Below are positions 9,004 to 18,520 of a stretch of 52,147 bases of DNA, one piece after another. Every line of letters begins with the position of its first letter. Position 1 is the first letter of the stretch. The notes under the pieces were generated by a model. That model was not told the DNA's origin. It ran no database searches and saw nothing but the letters and a program-made list of their open reading frames with translations. Source of the stretch: Thiocystis violascens (lineage in GTDB: Bacteria; Pseudomonadota; Gammaproteobacteria; Chromatiales; Chromatiaceae); contig DYNM01000017.1 of NCBI GenBank assembly GCA_020721065.1, positions 1-52,147 of the forward strand. The letters are read 5' to 3'. Both the position numbers and the translations under genes were made by a program.

Positions 9004-10095
9004 ATGGGATTCAAGTGCGGCATCGTCGGTCTGCCGAACGTCGGCAAGTCCACGCTATTTAATGCCCTGACCAAGGCCACGATTGCGGCGGAAAACTATC
9101 CGTTTTGCACCATTGATCCGAATGTGGGCGTGGTGCTGTTGCCCGATCCGCGTTTGGACGTGATTGCGGCGATCACCAAACCACAAAAGGTGCTGCCGAC
9201 GACGATGCAATTTGTGGACATCGCCGGGCTGGTGGCTGGCGCGTCGCAGGGCGAAGGTCTCGGCAATAAATTTCTCGCCAATATCCGCGAAACTGACGCC
9301 ATCGCGCATGTGGTGCGCTGTTTCGTCAACGATGATGTGATTCACGTCGCCGGGCGGATTGATCCGCTGGATGACATTGAAGTCATCAACACCGAGCTGG
9401 CGCTGGCGGATTTGGAGTCGGTGGAGCGGGCGTTGGATCGCGCCCAACGCACGGCAAAAACGGGTGATAAAAAAATCTTGCTGCGCAAGGGCTTGTTGGA
9501 ACAGGCGCAGGAACAGTTGAATGCCGGTAAACCGGTGCGGGCGCTGGGATTTAGCGACGAGGAGATGCTGGAATTGCGCGATCTGTTTTTGCTGACCGCC
9601 AAGCCGACGATGTACATCGCCAACGTCGCTGAAGATGGGTTTGTGGACAATCCGCTGCTGGATAAAGTGGTCGCGCTGGCGGCGGCGGAAGGCGCGGAAG
9701 TGGTCGCAGTGTGCGCGGCAATTGAGGCGGACATCGTGGCGCTGGATGAGGCGGAACGGGTTGAATTTTTAGCAGATTTGGGACTTGACGAGCCGGGGTT
9801 AAATCGCGTGGTGCGAGCCGGTTATCGGCTGCTGGGTTTAGAAACCTATTTCACCTCCGGCCCGAAAGAAGTGCGGGCGTGGACGATTCCCAAAAATGCC
9901 AAAGCGCCCAAAGCGGCGGCTGTGATTCACACTGATTTTGAACGCGGTTTTATTCGCGCTGAGGTGATTGGTTATGAGGATTTTGTGGCGTATCACGGCG
10001 AGCAGGGTGCGAAAGAAGCGGGCAAATTGCGTTCTGAAGGCAAGGAATATGTGGTGAAAGACGGCGACATCGTGCATTTTCGGTTTAATGTTTAA
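9004..10095 (+). CDS. ychF: Redox-regulated ATPase YchF (OLA1-like)
   Basis: YchF is a ribosome-associated P-loop enzyme of the Obg family that prefers ATP over GTP. The 363-residue length is typical. The Walker A sequence GLPNVGKS is at 9-16, a [10 protein letters not shown] switch region follows near residue 72, and the C-terminal TGS-like domain ends with the conserved [12 protein letters not shown]. It is a single-gene unit followed by tRNA-Met. The sequence is ordinary for the family. Confidence 0.95.
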   Translation: MGFKCGIVGLPNVGKSTLFNALTKATIAAENYPFCTIDPNVGVVLLPDPRLDVIAAITKPQKVLPTTMQFVDIAGLVAGASQGEGLGNKFLANIRETDAIAHVVRCFVNDDVIHVAGRIDPLDDIEVINTELALADLESVERALDRAQRTAKTGDKKILLRKGLLEQAQEQLNAGKPVRALGFSDEEMLELRDLFLLTAKPTMYIANVAEDGFVDNPLLDKVVALAAAEGAEVVAVCAAIEADIVALDEAERVEFLADLGLDEPGLNRVVRAGYRLLGLETYFTSGPKEVRAWTIPKNAKAPKAAAVIHTDFERGFIRAEVIGYEDFVAYHGEQGAKEAGKLRSEGKEYVVKDGDIVHFRFNV

Positions 10096-10141
10096 GCGTT
10101 GACGGCTGCGCCTAACCCGCCTAGAATCCGCGCTCTTGTTT

Positions 10142-10218
10142 GGCTACGTAGCTCAGTTGGTTAGAGCATCGCACTCATAATGCGGGGGTCGGTGGTTCAA
10201 GTCCACCTGTAGCCACCA
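10142..10218 (+). tRNA. tRNA-Met (CAT), elongator type
   Basis: The 77-base sequence folds as a cloverleaf with an encoded CCA end. The acceptor stem is GGCTACG/TGTAGCC with one G-T pair. The anticodon loop CTCATAA reads CAT, and the T arm is GGTGG/CCACC. The 5' part is close to the enterobacterial elongator tRNA-Met and differs from initiator tRNA, which has a mismatched first pair. An Ile2 (lysidine) tRNA also has a CAT anticodon but a different acceptor stem. Confidence 0.93.
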
Positions 10219-10236
10219 AAATTCTTTAAAACAATC

Positions 10237-10262
10237 AGCCGCTTTCATAAGCGGCTTTTGTT
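10237..10262 (+). terminator. Terminator after tRNA-Met
   Basis: AGCCGCTT, a four-base loop and AAGCGGCTT are followed by a T-rich tract, a standard Rho-independent terminator just downstream of the tRNA. Confidence 0.85.
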
Positions 10263-10317
10263 TGTGCGCTAGAATTGCATCACCACTTTCCGCACACTCA
10301 CCCCCCGCTTTAATTCC

Positions 10318-10506
10318 ATGTTGACTCGCATCTTTGGCGCGATACTTTTACTGTTACTTTGGATCGTGATCGGCAGTCTGATTGGCTGGCTGGCGCTTTT
10401 CATTGGCAGCAGTATTCACACTGCCGTCACTGTGGGCGGTTTAACGCCACCGCTGTTCATTATTCTTTGCAACATCTTGGGCTGTTTCAATCGCCATCAT
10501 CATTAA
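10318..10506 (+). CDS. Small hydrophobic membrane protein of unknown function
   Basis: A 62-residue open frame starts with ATG and encodes two hydrophobic segments (about 5-30 and 40-56) ending in FNRHHH. No family is recognised. The ribosome site is weak. It lies between the tRNA-Met terminator and gatB, and the histidine-rich end could be chance or metal-binding. It could be a real small membrane protein, but coding is not proven. Confidence 0.4.
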   Translation: MLTRIFGAILLLLLWIVIGSLIGWLALFIGSSIHTAVTVGGLTPPLFIILCNILGCFNRHHH

Positions 10507-10511
10507 AAACA

Positions 10512-10540
10512 TTGTCAGTTGCCAGTGTGCAGTTGTCAAT
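10512..10540. repeat. Short TTGTCAGTTG-type intergenic repeat
   Basis: TTGTCAGTTGCCAGT followed by GCAGTTGTCAA occupies the space before gatB. The first part matches the arms of the inverted repeat at 44830-44900 in 13 of 15 positions, so the two sites may belong to one dispersed intergenic repeat family. Confidence 0.5.
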
Positions 10541-10583
10541 AAATACTAACGTCATTGCAATTATTAAATAGGTGAAACACATC

Positions 10584-12017
10584 ATGGTTTGGGAAACAGT
10601 CATCGGTTTAGAAATTCACACCCAATTGGCAACGCAAGCCAAAATTTTCTCCGGTGCAGCAACTGCATTCGGTGCTGAACCCAATACGCAAGCCTGCGCG
10701 ATTGATCTTGGTTTGCCGGGCGTATTGCCGGTGCTCAATGCCGAAGTTGTGCGGCTGGCGGTGCGTTTTGGCACTGCCATCAATGCAGAAATTGCTCCGC
10801 GTTCTATTTTTGCCCGCAAGAATTATTTTTATCCTGATTTGCCCAAAGGCTATCAAATTAGTCAATTTGAATTGCCAATTGTTGGTAAAGGACAGGTAGA
10901 CATTATCGGCGCAGATGGCAGCATTAAAACGATTGGTGTGACTCGCGCTCATTTAGAAGAAGATGCTGGCAAATCGCTGCATGAAGATTGCGATGGCTAT
11001 ACCGGCATCGACTTAAATCGTGCCGGCACGCCGCTATTAGAAATCGTCTCGGAACCAGATTTGCGCTCGGCAACAGAAGCGGTTGCGTATGCTAAAAAGA
11101 TTCATCAATTGGTGCGTTATATTGGCATTAGTGACGGCAATATGCAGGAAGGTTCTTTTCGCGTTGATGCGAATGTTTCAGTACGTCCTTTGGGACAAAA
11201 AGAATTTGGCACTCGCGCTGAGATTAAAAACGTTAATTCGTTTCGTTTTCTGGAAAAAGCGATTGAATTTGAAGTTGAACGCCAGATTGAACTAATTGAA
11301 AGCGGCGGGCGCGTCATTCAAGAAACGCGCTTATATGACGCCGTGAAAGATGAAACGCGCTCGATGCGCACCAAGGAAGAAGCCAATGATTACCGCTATT
11401 TTCCCGATCCTGATTTATTGCCGGTAGAACTTGATGCAGCGTTCATTGCCGCAGCGCGAGCAGAATTACCAGAATTGCCAGATGCAAAACGCGCCCGTTT
11501 TCATGCTGAGTATGAATTACCTGTTGCTGATGCCAATTTATTAACCAGCAGTCGTGAATTGGCTGATTATTTTGAAGTGGTTGCTCGCGCTACGGGCAAT
11601 GCTAAACTCGCTGCGAATTGGATTGGTGGCGATTTAATGGCGGCATTGAATAAAAATGATACTGAGATCAGTAACAGCCCCGTCACTGCTGCGCAACTCG
11701 CCGGTTTAATCCAACGCATTCAAGACAACACGCTGTCGGGTAAATTAGCCAAACAAGTTTTTGAGGCGATGTGGAATGGCGAAGGCGACGCCGATCAAAT
11801 TATTGCCGCTAAAGGTTTGACGCAGATGACTGACGCTGGCGCAATTGCAACATTACTCGCTGCAATTGTCGCCGCTAATCCTGAACAGGTCGCGCAATAT
11901 CGCGCTGGCAAAGACAAGGTATTTGGGTTTTTTGTGGGGCAAGCGATGAAACAAAGCGGCGGCAAAGCCAATCCCGCGCAGGTCAATGAGATACTGAAAC
12001 AATTATTGCAAGGTTAG
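10584..12017 (+). CDS. gatB: Aspartyl/glutamyl-tRNA(Asn/Gln) amidotransferase subunit B
   Basis: GatB is the tRNA-binding kinase subunit of GatCAB, which converts misacylated Glu-tRNA(Gln) or Asp-tRNA(Asn) to the amidated forms. The 477-residue protein has the signature [14 protein letters not shown] at its N-terminus, [14 protein letters not shown], and the C-terminal YqeY-like tail domain. The ATG at 10584 has AGGTG about ten bases upstream; an in-frame GTG four codons earlier overlaps that site and is less likely. gatC and gatA usually precede gatB but are not present here, so the operon has been split. Confidence 0.94.
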   Translation: MVWETVIGLEIHTQLATQAKIFSGAATAFGAEPNTQACAIDLGLPGVLPVLNAEVVRLAVRFGTAINAEIAPRSIFARKNYFYPDLPKGYQISQFELPIVGKGQVDIIGADGSIKTIGVTRAHLEEDAGKSLHEDCDGYTGIDLNRAGTPLLEIVSEPDLRSATEAVAYAKKIHQLVRYIGISDGNMQEGSFRVDANVSVRPLGQKEFGTRAEIKNVNSFRFLEKAIEFEVERQIELIESGGRVIQETRLYDAVKDETRSMRTKEEANDYRYFPDPDLLPVELDAAFIAAARAELPELPDAKRARFHAEYELPVADANLLTSSRELADYFEVVARATGNAKLAANWIGGDLMAALNKNDTEISNSPVTAAQLAGLIQRIQDNTLSGKLAKQVFEAMWNGEGDADQIIAAKGLTQMTDAGAIATLLAAIVAANPEQVAQYRAGKDKVFGFFVGQAMKQSGGKANPAQVNEILKQLLQG

Positions 12018-12046
12018 CGTATTGCATTCCGCATCATCCGTAATCA

Positions 12047-12083
12047 CAGCAAGCAATTATCTTAAACTTGATAATGCTTGCTG
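12047..12083. terminator. Hairpin downstream of gatB
   Basis: CAGCAAGCA and TGCTTGCTG, extended by TTATC/GATAA, form a long stem around a short loop. No clean T-run follows, so it may be a terminator of low efficiency or an mRNA-stabilising element. The rest of the 281 bases between gatB and the next gene shows no feature I can support. Confidence 0.5.
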
Positions 12084-12298
12084 CCGCTTTCAATTCAATT
12101 CTGCGGCGAATTTCTAATAATGAGAAATTGCGCCGCCCATCTGTTTGAACCGCAAAGAGTAATTGTCTGTTTTGCCGCAGTGGTGTAATAAGGAGCGGCG
12201 TTCGCTACAAGTGCGGGGTATGATTTGCACAGCGGGCGCTGCACCGCAAACCCATTTTAATTGTGCATTCAATACGTTAACTGCTGCGAGAACGTCAA

Positions 12299-13843
12299 AT
12301 GACAACAGCTTGGTCTGACGGCTACGTCACCGACATCGACTACACACACGGCTACTACACCGAACTTAACCCCTTGCGGTTACAACTCCTTTTCCTCAAT
12401 CTCGGCCTCACGCCGCCAGCAGTCGCCACCGCCTGTGAACTTGGGTTTGGGCAAGGATTAAGCGCCAACATTCACGCCGCCGCGCAAGCGAACTGTCAGA
12501 TGTGGGGCACCGATTTTAATCCCGCACAAGCTGGATTTGCGCAATCATTAGCTGCTACAAGTGGTGCAAATGCGCACTTATTTGATCAATCATTTAGTGA
12601 ATTTTGCAGCCGCGATGATTTACCCGATTTTGATTACATCGGTTTACACGGCATTTGGAGTTGGATTTCCAACGAAAATCGCACCGTGATTGTCGATTTC
12701 ATTCGCCGTAAACTCAAAGTGGGTGGCATTTTTTATCTCAGTTATAACGCATTGCCGGGCTGGAGCACCTTTGCCCCGCTGCGACATTTAATGACTGAAC
12801 ATACTGCACACATGAGTGCTTCCAGTGAAACAATTAGCACGCGCATTGATGCCGCGTTAGTATTCACAAATCAATTACTCGCCACCAATCCGCTCTATGC
12901 GCTTGCTAATCCACAAGTGGCAGAACGCACTAAAAAACTCAGTGAACATAATCGCCATTATCTCGCGCACGAGTATTTCAATCGTGATTGGGAGCCAATG
13001 CACTTTGCAACGCTGGCACAGTGGCTGGAACCAACCAAACTGAATTATGCGTGTTCTGCGCATTATCTTGATCACGTTACGGCAATGAATTTGACCGAAG
13101 ATCAACAACTGTTTTTACAAACAATCCCTGATCCACTATTCCGCGAAACAGTGCGAGATGTCATGGTCAATCAACAATTTCGCCGCGATTATTGGATTAA
13201 AGGCGCACGGCGACTCAATCCCGTCGCCCAGCTTGAACAATTGCGGGCGCTGCGGGTCATGTTGGCGGTGCCACGTGCTGATGTGTCATTCAAAGCAACA
13301 GGTGCTCGCGGTGAATGCACGATGAGCGCCAAAGTGTATGAACCTATTTGCGATCTTTTAGCTGATCACATTCCCAAAACGCTCGGCGACATTGAATTAG
13401 CCGCACAAGCGTTGGGAATTCAATTTGCAGAAGTGGTGCAAGCGGTTTTGGTATTAACTGGCAGTGGTCAACTCGTGCCCGTGCAGAATGCGGCACACAT
13501 TGCGAATTCAAAACCATATACCGACCGACTCAATGCAAATTTGATTGATCAAGCGCGGGGACGGAGTGACATCAATTATTTGGCAAGTCCCGTCAGCGGT
13601 GGTGGCGTCACCGTGGGGCGTATTCAACAACTATTTTTATTAGCAAAAAATAAAGGTTGCCAACGTCCTGATGAATTGGCAGCGTTTGCGTGGCAGGTTT
13701 TGGCAGCACAAAATGCCAAATTAGTAAAAGAAGGCAAGCCGTTACAAACGGCTGAAGAAAATCAGCAGTTATTGTTGGCAGAAGCGACATCATTTATTGA
13801 CAAGCAATTGCCTATTTTAACCGCAATGCAGGTAGTGATTTAA
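12299..13843 (+). CDS. SAM-dependent methyltransferase with a methyltransferase regulatory domain
   Basis: A 514-residue protein. The N-terminal part is a class I methyltransferase: motif I CELGFGQG lies at 46-53, a GTDFNP segment follows as the acidic SAM-ribose loop, and the sequence near GLHGIWSWIS suggests an unusual post-motif region. The middle and C-terminal part resembles the predicted methyltransferase regulatory domain found in rickettsial protein-lysine methyltransferases. That similarity is from memory of the family and not tested. It is immediately upstream of the type VI secretion genes, same strand, 42 bases before the tssA start, so it is probably co-transcribed. It could modify a secretion component or an effector; no substrate can be named. 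The ribosome site at the ATG is poor. Confidence 0.75.
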   Translation: MTTAWSDGYVTDIDYTHGYYTELNPLRLQLLFLNLGLTPPAVATACELGFGQGLSANIHAAAQANCQMWGTDFNPAQAGFAQSLAATSGANAHLFDQSFSEFCSRDDLPDFDYIGLHGIWSWISNENRTVIVDFIRRKLKVGGIFYLSYNALPGWSTFAPLRHLMTEHTAHMSASSETISTRIDAALVFTNQLLATNPLYALANPQVAERTKKLSEHNRHYLAHEYFNRDWEPMHFATLAQWLEPTKLNYACSAHYLDHVTAMNLTEDQQLFLQTIPDPLFRETVRDVMVNQQFRRDYWIKGARRLNPVAQLEQLRALRVMLAVPRADVSFKATGARGECTMSAKVYEPICDLLADHIPKTLGDIELAAQALGIQFAEVVQAVLVLTGSGQLVPVQNAAHIANSKPYTDRLNANLIDQARGRSDINYLASPVSGGGVTVGRIQQLFLLAKNKGCQRPDELAAFAWQVLAAQNAKLVKEGKPLQTAEENQQLLLAEATSFIDKQLPILTAMQVVI

Positions 13844-13885
13844 TTCAAGTGGGACTTGTATTTTATTCACGCAGGAGGAATCGCT

Positions 13886-14941
13886 TTGATTGATATTGAT
13901 GTCTTATTGAAGGAACTTTCACCCGGGCAACCGTGCGGTGAAGATTTGGAATATGACGCAAATTATGGCGCATTAGAACGCGCTACTCGCGGCAAACCAG
14001 AACAGGTTTTTGGTAATACCATTGTGCCTGCTGAACCACCAGATTGGGCGCAAGTGCAGCGATTGGCGCTGGCGCTTTTTGAGCGTACTAAAGATTTGCG
14101 TATTGCCGCTTATCTCACTCAGGCGCTCATTCGTACTCAAGGTTGGAGCGGATTTCGTGATGGTTTAACGATTATTCATGGTTTGTTAGTTCAGTATTGG
14201 GAATCGCTATATCCGTTGCTTGATCCTGAAGACGATAATGATCCAACATCACGAGTGAATACTATCGTAACACTGTGTGATCCAGAAATGACGCTTGATG
14301 GATTGCGCTTTGCGTCATTGGTTAGTGCGCGGGGAGTTGGCAGTTTTAATTTGCGTGATTGGCAAATCGCCAATAAAGAAATTGCACCGCCTAAAGATGC
14401 ACCCGTACCAGAATTAAATGTGATTGAAGCCGCCTTTCAACAGGTTGAATTTTCAGCGTTACAAACGACCGCTGAAGCAATTGGGCAATCGCGTAAGATA
14501 ATAGCGGAGATGGAGGCGCTATTATTAGAGCGCGTAGGCGTGGGTGCCGCACCTGATATGACGGCATTGAGCAGTTTAATTAAAGAAGCGGAGAAGGTAA
14601 TTGCTGCGCCATTAGCACAACGTCCAGAGCACGCAGCAGAATTGGCAATTGAAGCTGAGTTAGAATTGGTAACGTTGCCAGAAGAGGTTGCAATGAATCA
14701 TCAAGTTGCGGCGGCGGCTCCCTTGACTGCAATTAACAATCGCACAGAAGTGCTGCGTGCATTAGACTTGCTGTGCGATTATTATCAACGACAGGAGCCA
14801 TCCAGTCCGGTTCCGTTGTTTTTGCATCGTGCTAAACGGTTAGTGAATAAAGATTTTATGGCGATTTTGCAGGACTTAGCTCCAGATGGTTTGTCACAAG
14901 TCGAGATTATTCGCGGCGCTGCTGACGAATCAAGTTCGTGA
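13886..14941 (+). CDS. tssA: Type VI secretion protein TssA
   Basis: TssA caps the growing sheath and coordinates tail tube and sheath assembly. The 351-residue protein carries the ImpA N-terminal domain, recognisable by SPGQPCGEDLEYD near the N-terminus and the LLVQYWESLYPLLDPEDDND segment. A TTG start is chosen because AGGAGG stands seven bases before it; a frame open further upstream contains no earlier good start. It is the first of eight contiguous tss genes. Variable C-terminal domains distinguish TssA classes; this is one of the shorter forms. Confidence 0.88.
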   Translation: MIDIDVLLKELSPGQPCGEDLEYDANYGALERATRGKPEQVFGNTIVPAEPPDWAQVQRLALALFERTKDLRIAAYLTQALIRTQGWSGFRDGLTIIHGLLVQYWESLYPLLDPEDDNDPTSRVNTIVTLCDPEMTLDGLRFASLVSARGVGSFNLRDWQIANKEIAPPKDAPVPELNVIEAAFQQVEFSALQTTAEAIGQSRKIIAEMEALLLERVGVGAAPDMTALSSLIKEAEKVIAAPLAQRPEHAAELAIEAELELVTLPEEVAMNHQVAAAAPLTAINNRTEVLRALDLLCDYYQRQEPSSPVPLFLHRAKRLVNKDFMAILQDLAPDGLSQVEIIRGAADESSS

Positions 14942-14961
14942 ACCGTTGAGGAGATACTATT

Positions 14962-15486
14962 GTGGCACAAAGTAGTCAGAAGTTTATTGCAAGAAATCGC
15001 GCTCCACGAGTGCAGATTGAATACGATGTTGAATTATACGGCGCAGAAAAAAAGGTTCAGCTTCCATTTATTATGGGCGTCATGGCTGATTTATCAGGCA
15101 AGCCGGCTGAGGCTTTACCACCAGTTGCAGATCGCAAATTTTTAGAGATTGATGTTGATAATTTTGATGATCGGCTTAAGGCAATGAAGCCGCGCACCGC
15201 ATTTCAGGTACCAAATACGTTGACCGGTGAAGGAAATTTGAGCGTCGATATTACTTTTGAGAGCATGGATGACTTTTCACCTGCGGCAATTGCGCGTAAA
15301 GTTGGCGCATTAAATAAGTTGCTGCAAGCGCGGGAACAGTTGTCTAATCTACTGAGTTATATGGACGGCAAAACTGGTGCTGAGGATTTAATTGCCAAAG
15401 CATTACAAGACCCCGCCCTGCTGCAATCGTTGGCTTCTGCGCCTAAGCCGCAGGACGACGCCGCATCAACGCCAACTGAGGGTTAA
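14962..15486 (+). CDS. tssB: Type VI secretion contractile sheath small subunit TssB
   Basis: TssB (VipA/ImpB) pairs with TssC to build the contractile sheath. The 174-residue protein begins with a GTG start behind a GAGGAG site and contains the family segments RAPRVQIEYDVE, KKVQLPFIMGVMADLSG and DFSPAAIARKV. The length is typical. It ends three bases before the tssC start. The C-terminal tail is rich in alanine and proline, as is common. Confidence 0.95.
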   Translation: MAQSSQKFIARNRAPRVQIEYDVELYGAEKKVQLPFIMGVMADLSGKPAEALPPVADRKFLEIDVDNFDDRLKAMKPRTAFQVPNTLTGEGNLSVDITFESMDDFSPAAIARKVGALNKLLQAREQLSNLLSYMDGKTGAEDLIAKALQDPALLQSLASAPKPQDDAASTPTEG

Positions 15487-15489
15487 ATC

Positions 15490-16986
15490 GTGGCTGACGC
15501 AGAACTTCAAGAACAGGGTCAGGCTGGCGCAACGACCTTTGAACCGAGTGATTTCAGTGCGCTATTAGAAAAGGAATTTCGCCCGAAATCAGAACGGGCA
15601 AAGGAAGCGGTCACTGAAGCGGTAAAAACGTTAGCGGAACAAGCACTTGCTGGTTCGGTGACGATGTCCGCTGATGTCGTCAATACCATCAGTTCAATTA
15701 TTGCCGAGATTGATAAGAAATTGAGTGAGCAGGTCAATTTAATTCTGCATCACCCTGAATTTCAACAATTGGAAGGAGCATGGCGCGGTCTGCATTACAT
15801 GGTCAATAATACTGAGACCGATGAAATGCTCAAGATTCGCGTGATGAACATTTCCAAGAAAGAAGTGCATAAAACTTTGAAGAAGTTTAAGGGCACGGCA
15901 TGGGATCAAAGCCCGTTATTTAAGCGGATGTATGAAGAAGAATACGGGCAATTTGGTGGTGAACCCTTCGGTTGTTTAGTCGGCGATTATCATTTTGATC
16001 ACAATCCGCCGGATGTTGAATTCCTCAGCGAGATTTCAAAAGTGTGTGCGGCAATGCACGCGCCATTTATTGCTGGCACCGATCCCGGTGTGATGCAAAT
16101 GGATTCTTGGAGTGAATTGGCGAATCCGCGTGATTTAACCAAGATTTTCCAAACGCCAGAATACGCTGCTTGGCGTTCATTGCGTGAATCGGATGATGCG
16201 CGTTATATTGGTTTGACGATGCCGCGTTTTCTCGCTCGTTTGCCGTATGGCGCAAAAACGAATCCAGTTGATGAATTCGATTTTGAAGAAGACACCGACG
16301 GCGCAGATCATAATAAATATGCTTGGGCAAATTCGGCATATGCAATGGCGACCAATATCAATCGGTCGTTTAAGCTCTACGGTTGGTGTTCGCGGATTCG
16401 TGGAATTGAATCTGGCGGCGCAGTAGAAGGTTTGCCGACGCATACCTTCCCGACTGATGACGGCGGCGTTGATATGAAATGCCCGACCGAGATTGCGATT
16501 AGCGACCGGCGCGAAGCTGAATTAGCCAAGAATGGATTCATGCCGCTGATTCATAAAAAGAACTCGGATTTTGCTGCATTCATTGGTGCGCAATCGTTGC
16601 AAAAACCGTTTGAATACGATGATCCAGATGCAACAGCGAATGCTAATCTCGCCGCACGCTTGCCATATTTGTTTGCGACCTGCCGGTTTGCGCATTATTT
16701 GAAATGTATCGTCCGCGATAAGATTGGTTCGTTTAAGGAACGCGACGATATGGAGCGGTGGTTGAATAAATGGATCAATCAATATGTCGATGGTGATCCA
16801 GCGCGTTCTTCTGAAGAAGGTAAGGCACGCAAACCATTGGCAGCGGCTGAAGTGCGGGTGCAAGAAGTTGAAGGCAATCCCGGTTATTACAGTTCGCAGT
16901 TTTTCTTACGTCCGCATTACCAATTGGAAGGCTTGACTGTATCATTACGCTTGGTTTCTAAATTGCCGTCACAAAAAGGCGGTTAA
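15490..16986 (+). CDS. tssC: Type VI secretion contractile sheath large subunit TssC
   Basis: TssC (VipB/ImpC) is the large sheath protein; ClpV normally recycles the TssBC sheath. The 498-residue sequence contains the conserved EGAWRGLHYMVNNTETDE, GCLVGDYHFDHNPPDV and the C-terminal NPGYYSSQFFLRPHYQLEGL. The start is a GTG just after tssB. Codon use is A/T-ending, like tssA and tssB and unlike the tssE-tssF part of the same cluster. Confidence 0.96.
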   Translation: MADAELQEQGQAGATTFEPSDFSALLEKEFRPKSERAKEAVTEAVKTLAEQALAGSVTMSADVVNTISSIIAEIDKKLSEQVNLILHHPEFQQLEGAWRGLHYMVNNTETDEMLKIRVMNISKKEVHKTLKKFKGTAWDQSPLFKRMYEEEYGQFGGEPFGCLVGDYHFDHNPPDVEFLSEISKVCAAMHAPFIAGTDPGVMQMDSWSELANPRDLTKIFQTPEYAAWRSLRESDDARYIGLTMPRFLARLPYGAKTNPVDEFDFEEDTDGADHNKYAWANSAYAMATNINRSFKLYGWCSRIRGIESGGAVEGLPTHTFPTDDGGVDMKCPTEIAISDRREAELAKNGFMPLIHKKNSDFAAFIGAQSLQKPFEYDDPDATANANLAARLPYLFATCRFAHYLKCIVRDKIGSFKERDDMERWLNKWINQYVDGDPARSSEEGKARKPLAAAEVRVQEVEGNPGYYSSQFFLRPHYQLEGLTVSLRLVSKLPSQKGG

Positions 16987-16998
16987 TAGAACTTAATA

Positions 16999-17027
16999 CA
17001 GTGCGTTAATTGCGCAATTGATGCACT
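16999..17027. other. Palindromic hairpin between tssC and hcp
   Basis: CAGTGC and GCACTG bracket a perfect 12-base palindrome AATTGCGCAATT. It lies in the 105-base gap ahead of hcp and could be an operator or an RNA element that lets hcp be expressed differently from the sheath genes. No promoter with good -35 and -10 boxes is evident. Confidence 0.45.
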
Positions 17028-17091
17028 GCATTTTGGTGTTGTAAAGGGTGATGTTTTGTTCAATGTTTAACTGTGAGCAAGGAGAAAGGTA

Positions 17092-17613
17092 ATGGCATTT
17101 GACATGTTGATGAAGATCACCGATCAAGTTGGACAGATCAAAGGTGAAACCAAGATTTCAGGTTTTCCCGATCAGATTGATGTCTTGGCTTGGAGTTGGG
17201 GACAAAGCCAGTCCGGTTCTTTCCAAACCGGCGGCGGCGGTGGTGCTGGCAAGGTAAATGTTCAGGATTTGTCATTTACTAAATGGGTTGATGCTTCTTC
17301 GCCGGCATTATTACTGTCCTGTTCAACTGGATCGCACCTTAAAGAAGCGGTGCTGACTGTGCGTAAATCCGGCGGTAAAACCGGTAAAGATGCGGTGAAC
17401 TATCTCGTGATCACGATGAAAAAAGGGATGATTACTTCAATCAGTACTGGTGGCTCTGGCGGTGAAGATCGCTTGACTGAGAATGTGACGATTAATTTTG
17501 CTGAAGTTTACGTCGTATATACGCCGCAAGATGATGCTGGCGCTGGTGGCACGGCACTGAATTATCACTGGAACATTGAAGCGAATGAGGGTGGTGCAAC
17601 AGCACCGGCATAA
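17092..17613 (+). CDS. hcp: Type VI secretion tube protein Hcp
   Basis: Hcp forms the hexameric rings of the inner tube and is secreted. The 173-residue protein has the Hcp-family start MAFDMLMKITDQVGQIKGET, the QSGSFQTGGGGGAGKVNVQDLSF loop region and the C-terminal ENVTINFAEVYVVYTPQ strand. A strong AAGGAG site precedes the ATG. The strong ribosome site, the preceding hairpin and the following terminator fit a tube protein made in large amounts. Confidence 0.95.
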   Translation: MAFDMLMKITDQVGQIKGETKISGFPDQIDVLAWSWGQSQSGSFQTGGGGGAGKVNVQDLSFTKWVDASSPALLLSCSTGSHLKEAVLTVRKSGGKTGKDAVNYLVITMKKGMITSISTGGSGGEDRLTENVTINFAEVYVVYTPQDDAGAGGTALNYHWNIEANEGGATAPA

Positions 17614-17626
17614 TTTTTTTGTTTTT

Positions 17627-17665
17627 AATCGCCCGCCGATTTCAATTATTAGCGGGCGATTTTTA
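17627..17665 (+). terminator. Terminator-like hairpin after hcp
   Basis: AATCGCCCGC and GCGGGCGATT form a ten-pair stem followed by TTTTATTT. It separates hcp from tagJ inside the cluster and may cut off most transcripts after hcp, lowering expression of the downstream tss genes. Confidence 0.8.
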
Positions 17666-17704
17666 TTTGATTAAAAAACTCATTTCTGCCGGAGCACTGC
17701 GTCA

Positions 17705-18520
17705 ATGCAAGCCGAACAATCATTAAAAGATGGTGACTTGGATGAGACATTGCGCCAGCTACAGGCGCAGGTACGCAAAGACCCCGCCAACGCGAATTAT
17801 CGCGTTTTTTTATTTCAATTATTAGCCGTGTTGGGGCAATGGGAACGGGCATTAAATCAGCTTGGCGTTGCCGGTGAATTGGATGCTGCCACGTTGCCGA
17901 TGGTACAAACTTACCGCGAGGCATTGCGTTGTGAAGTGCTCCGCGCTGCGATCTTTGCTGGACGCCGTGCGCCATTGATTTTTGGTGAGCCAGAAGAATG
18001 GCTGGCGTTATTATTAGAAGCGCAGCGGTTCATTGCGCAAGGTGCGAATGAACAAGCAATTGCAGTGCGTGAACAAGCATTTGCCGCTGCGCCAATGAAT
18101 GCTGGCAACATTGATGGCGTTGCTTTTGAATGGATGATGGATGCCGATTCGCGCTTGGGCCCGGTGTTAGAAGCGATTGTGAATGGTCATTATTATTGGA
18201 TTCCATTTCAGCGGTTGCGCACGGTGTTAATTGACCCGCCAGAAGATTTGCGCGATTTAGTGTGGATGCCCGCACATTTTACGTTTACTAATGGCGGCGA
18301 GACTGTTGGCTTAATTCCAACGCGCTATTCCGGCTCCGAAAACAGTGCCGATTCATTGATTCGTTTGGCGCGTAAAACCGAATGGACTGAAATCACCAGC
18401 GAGATTTATCTCGGTCAAGGCCAGCGCATGTTGACCACTGATAACGGCGATTATTCATTGATGGATGTGCGCCGGATTGAATTCAATTCGCCATTTGATA
18501 CGGATTCAAATTGTGGCTGA
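17705..18520 (+). CDS. tagJ: Type VI secretion accessory protein TagJ (ImpE family)
   Basis: TagJ/ImpE binds the N-terminus of TssB and is thought to modulate sheath disassembly by ClpV. The 271-residue protein starts with the TPR-like LKDGDLDETLRQLQAQVRKDPANANYRVFLFQLL and contains the family segment VWMPAHFTFTNGGETVGLIPTRY and the C-terminal QRMLTTDNGDYSLMDVR. It overlaps the tssE start by eight bases. The hcp terminator lies between hcp and this gene. Confidence 0.9.
   Translation: MQAEQSLKDGDLDETLRQLQAQVRKDPANANYRVFLFQLLAVLGQWERALNQLGVAGELDAATLPMVQTYREALRCEVLRAAIFAGRRAPLIFGEPEEWLALLLEAQRFIAQGANEQAIAVREQAFAAAPMNAGNIDGVAFEWMMDADSRLGPVLEAIVNGHYYWIPFQRLRTVLIDPPEDLRDLVWMPAHFTFTNGGETVGLIPTRYSGSENSADSLIRLARKTEWTEITSEIYLGQGQRMLTTDNGDYSLMDVRRIEFNSPFDTDSNCG

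Noticed and set aside
10142..10218. tRNA-Ile2 with lysidine-modified CAT anticodon
   Set aside because: The acceptor stem and D-arm follow the elongator tRNA-Met pattern.
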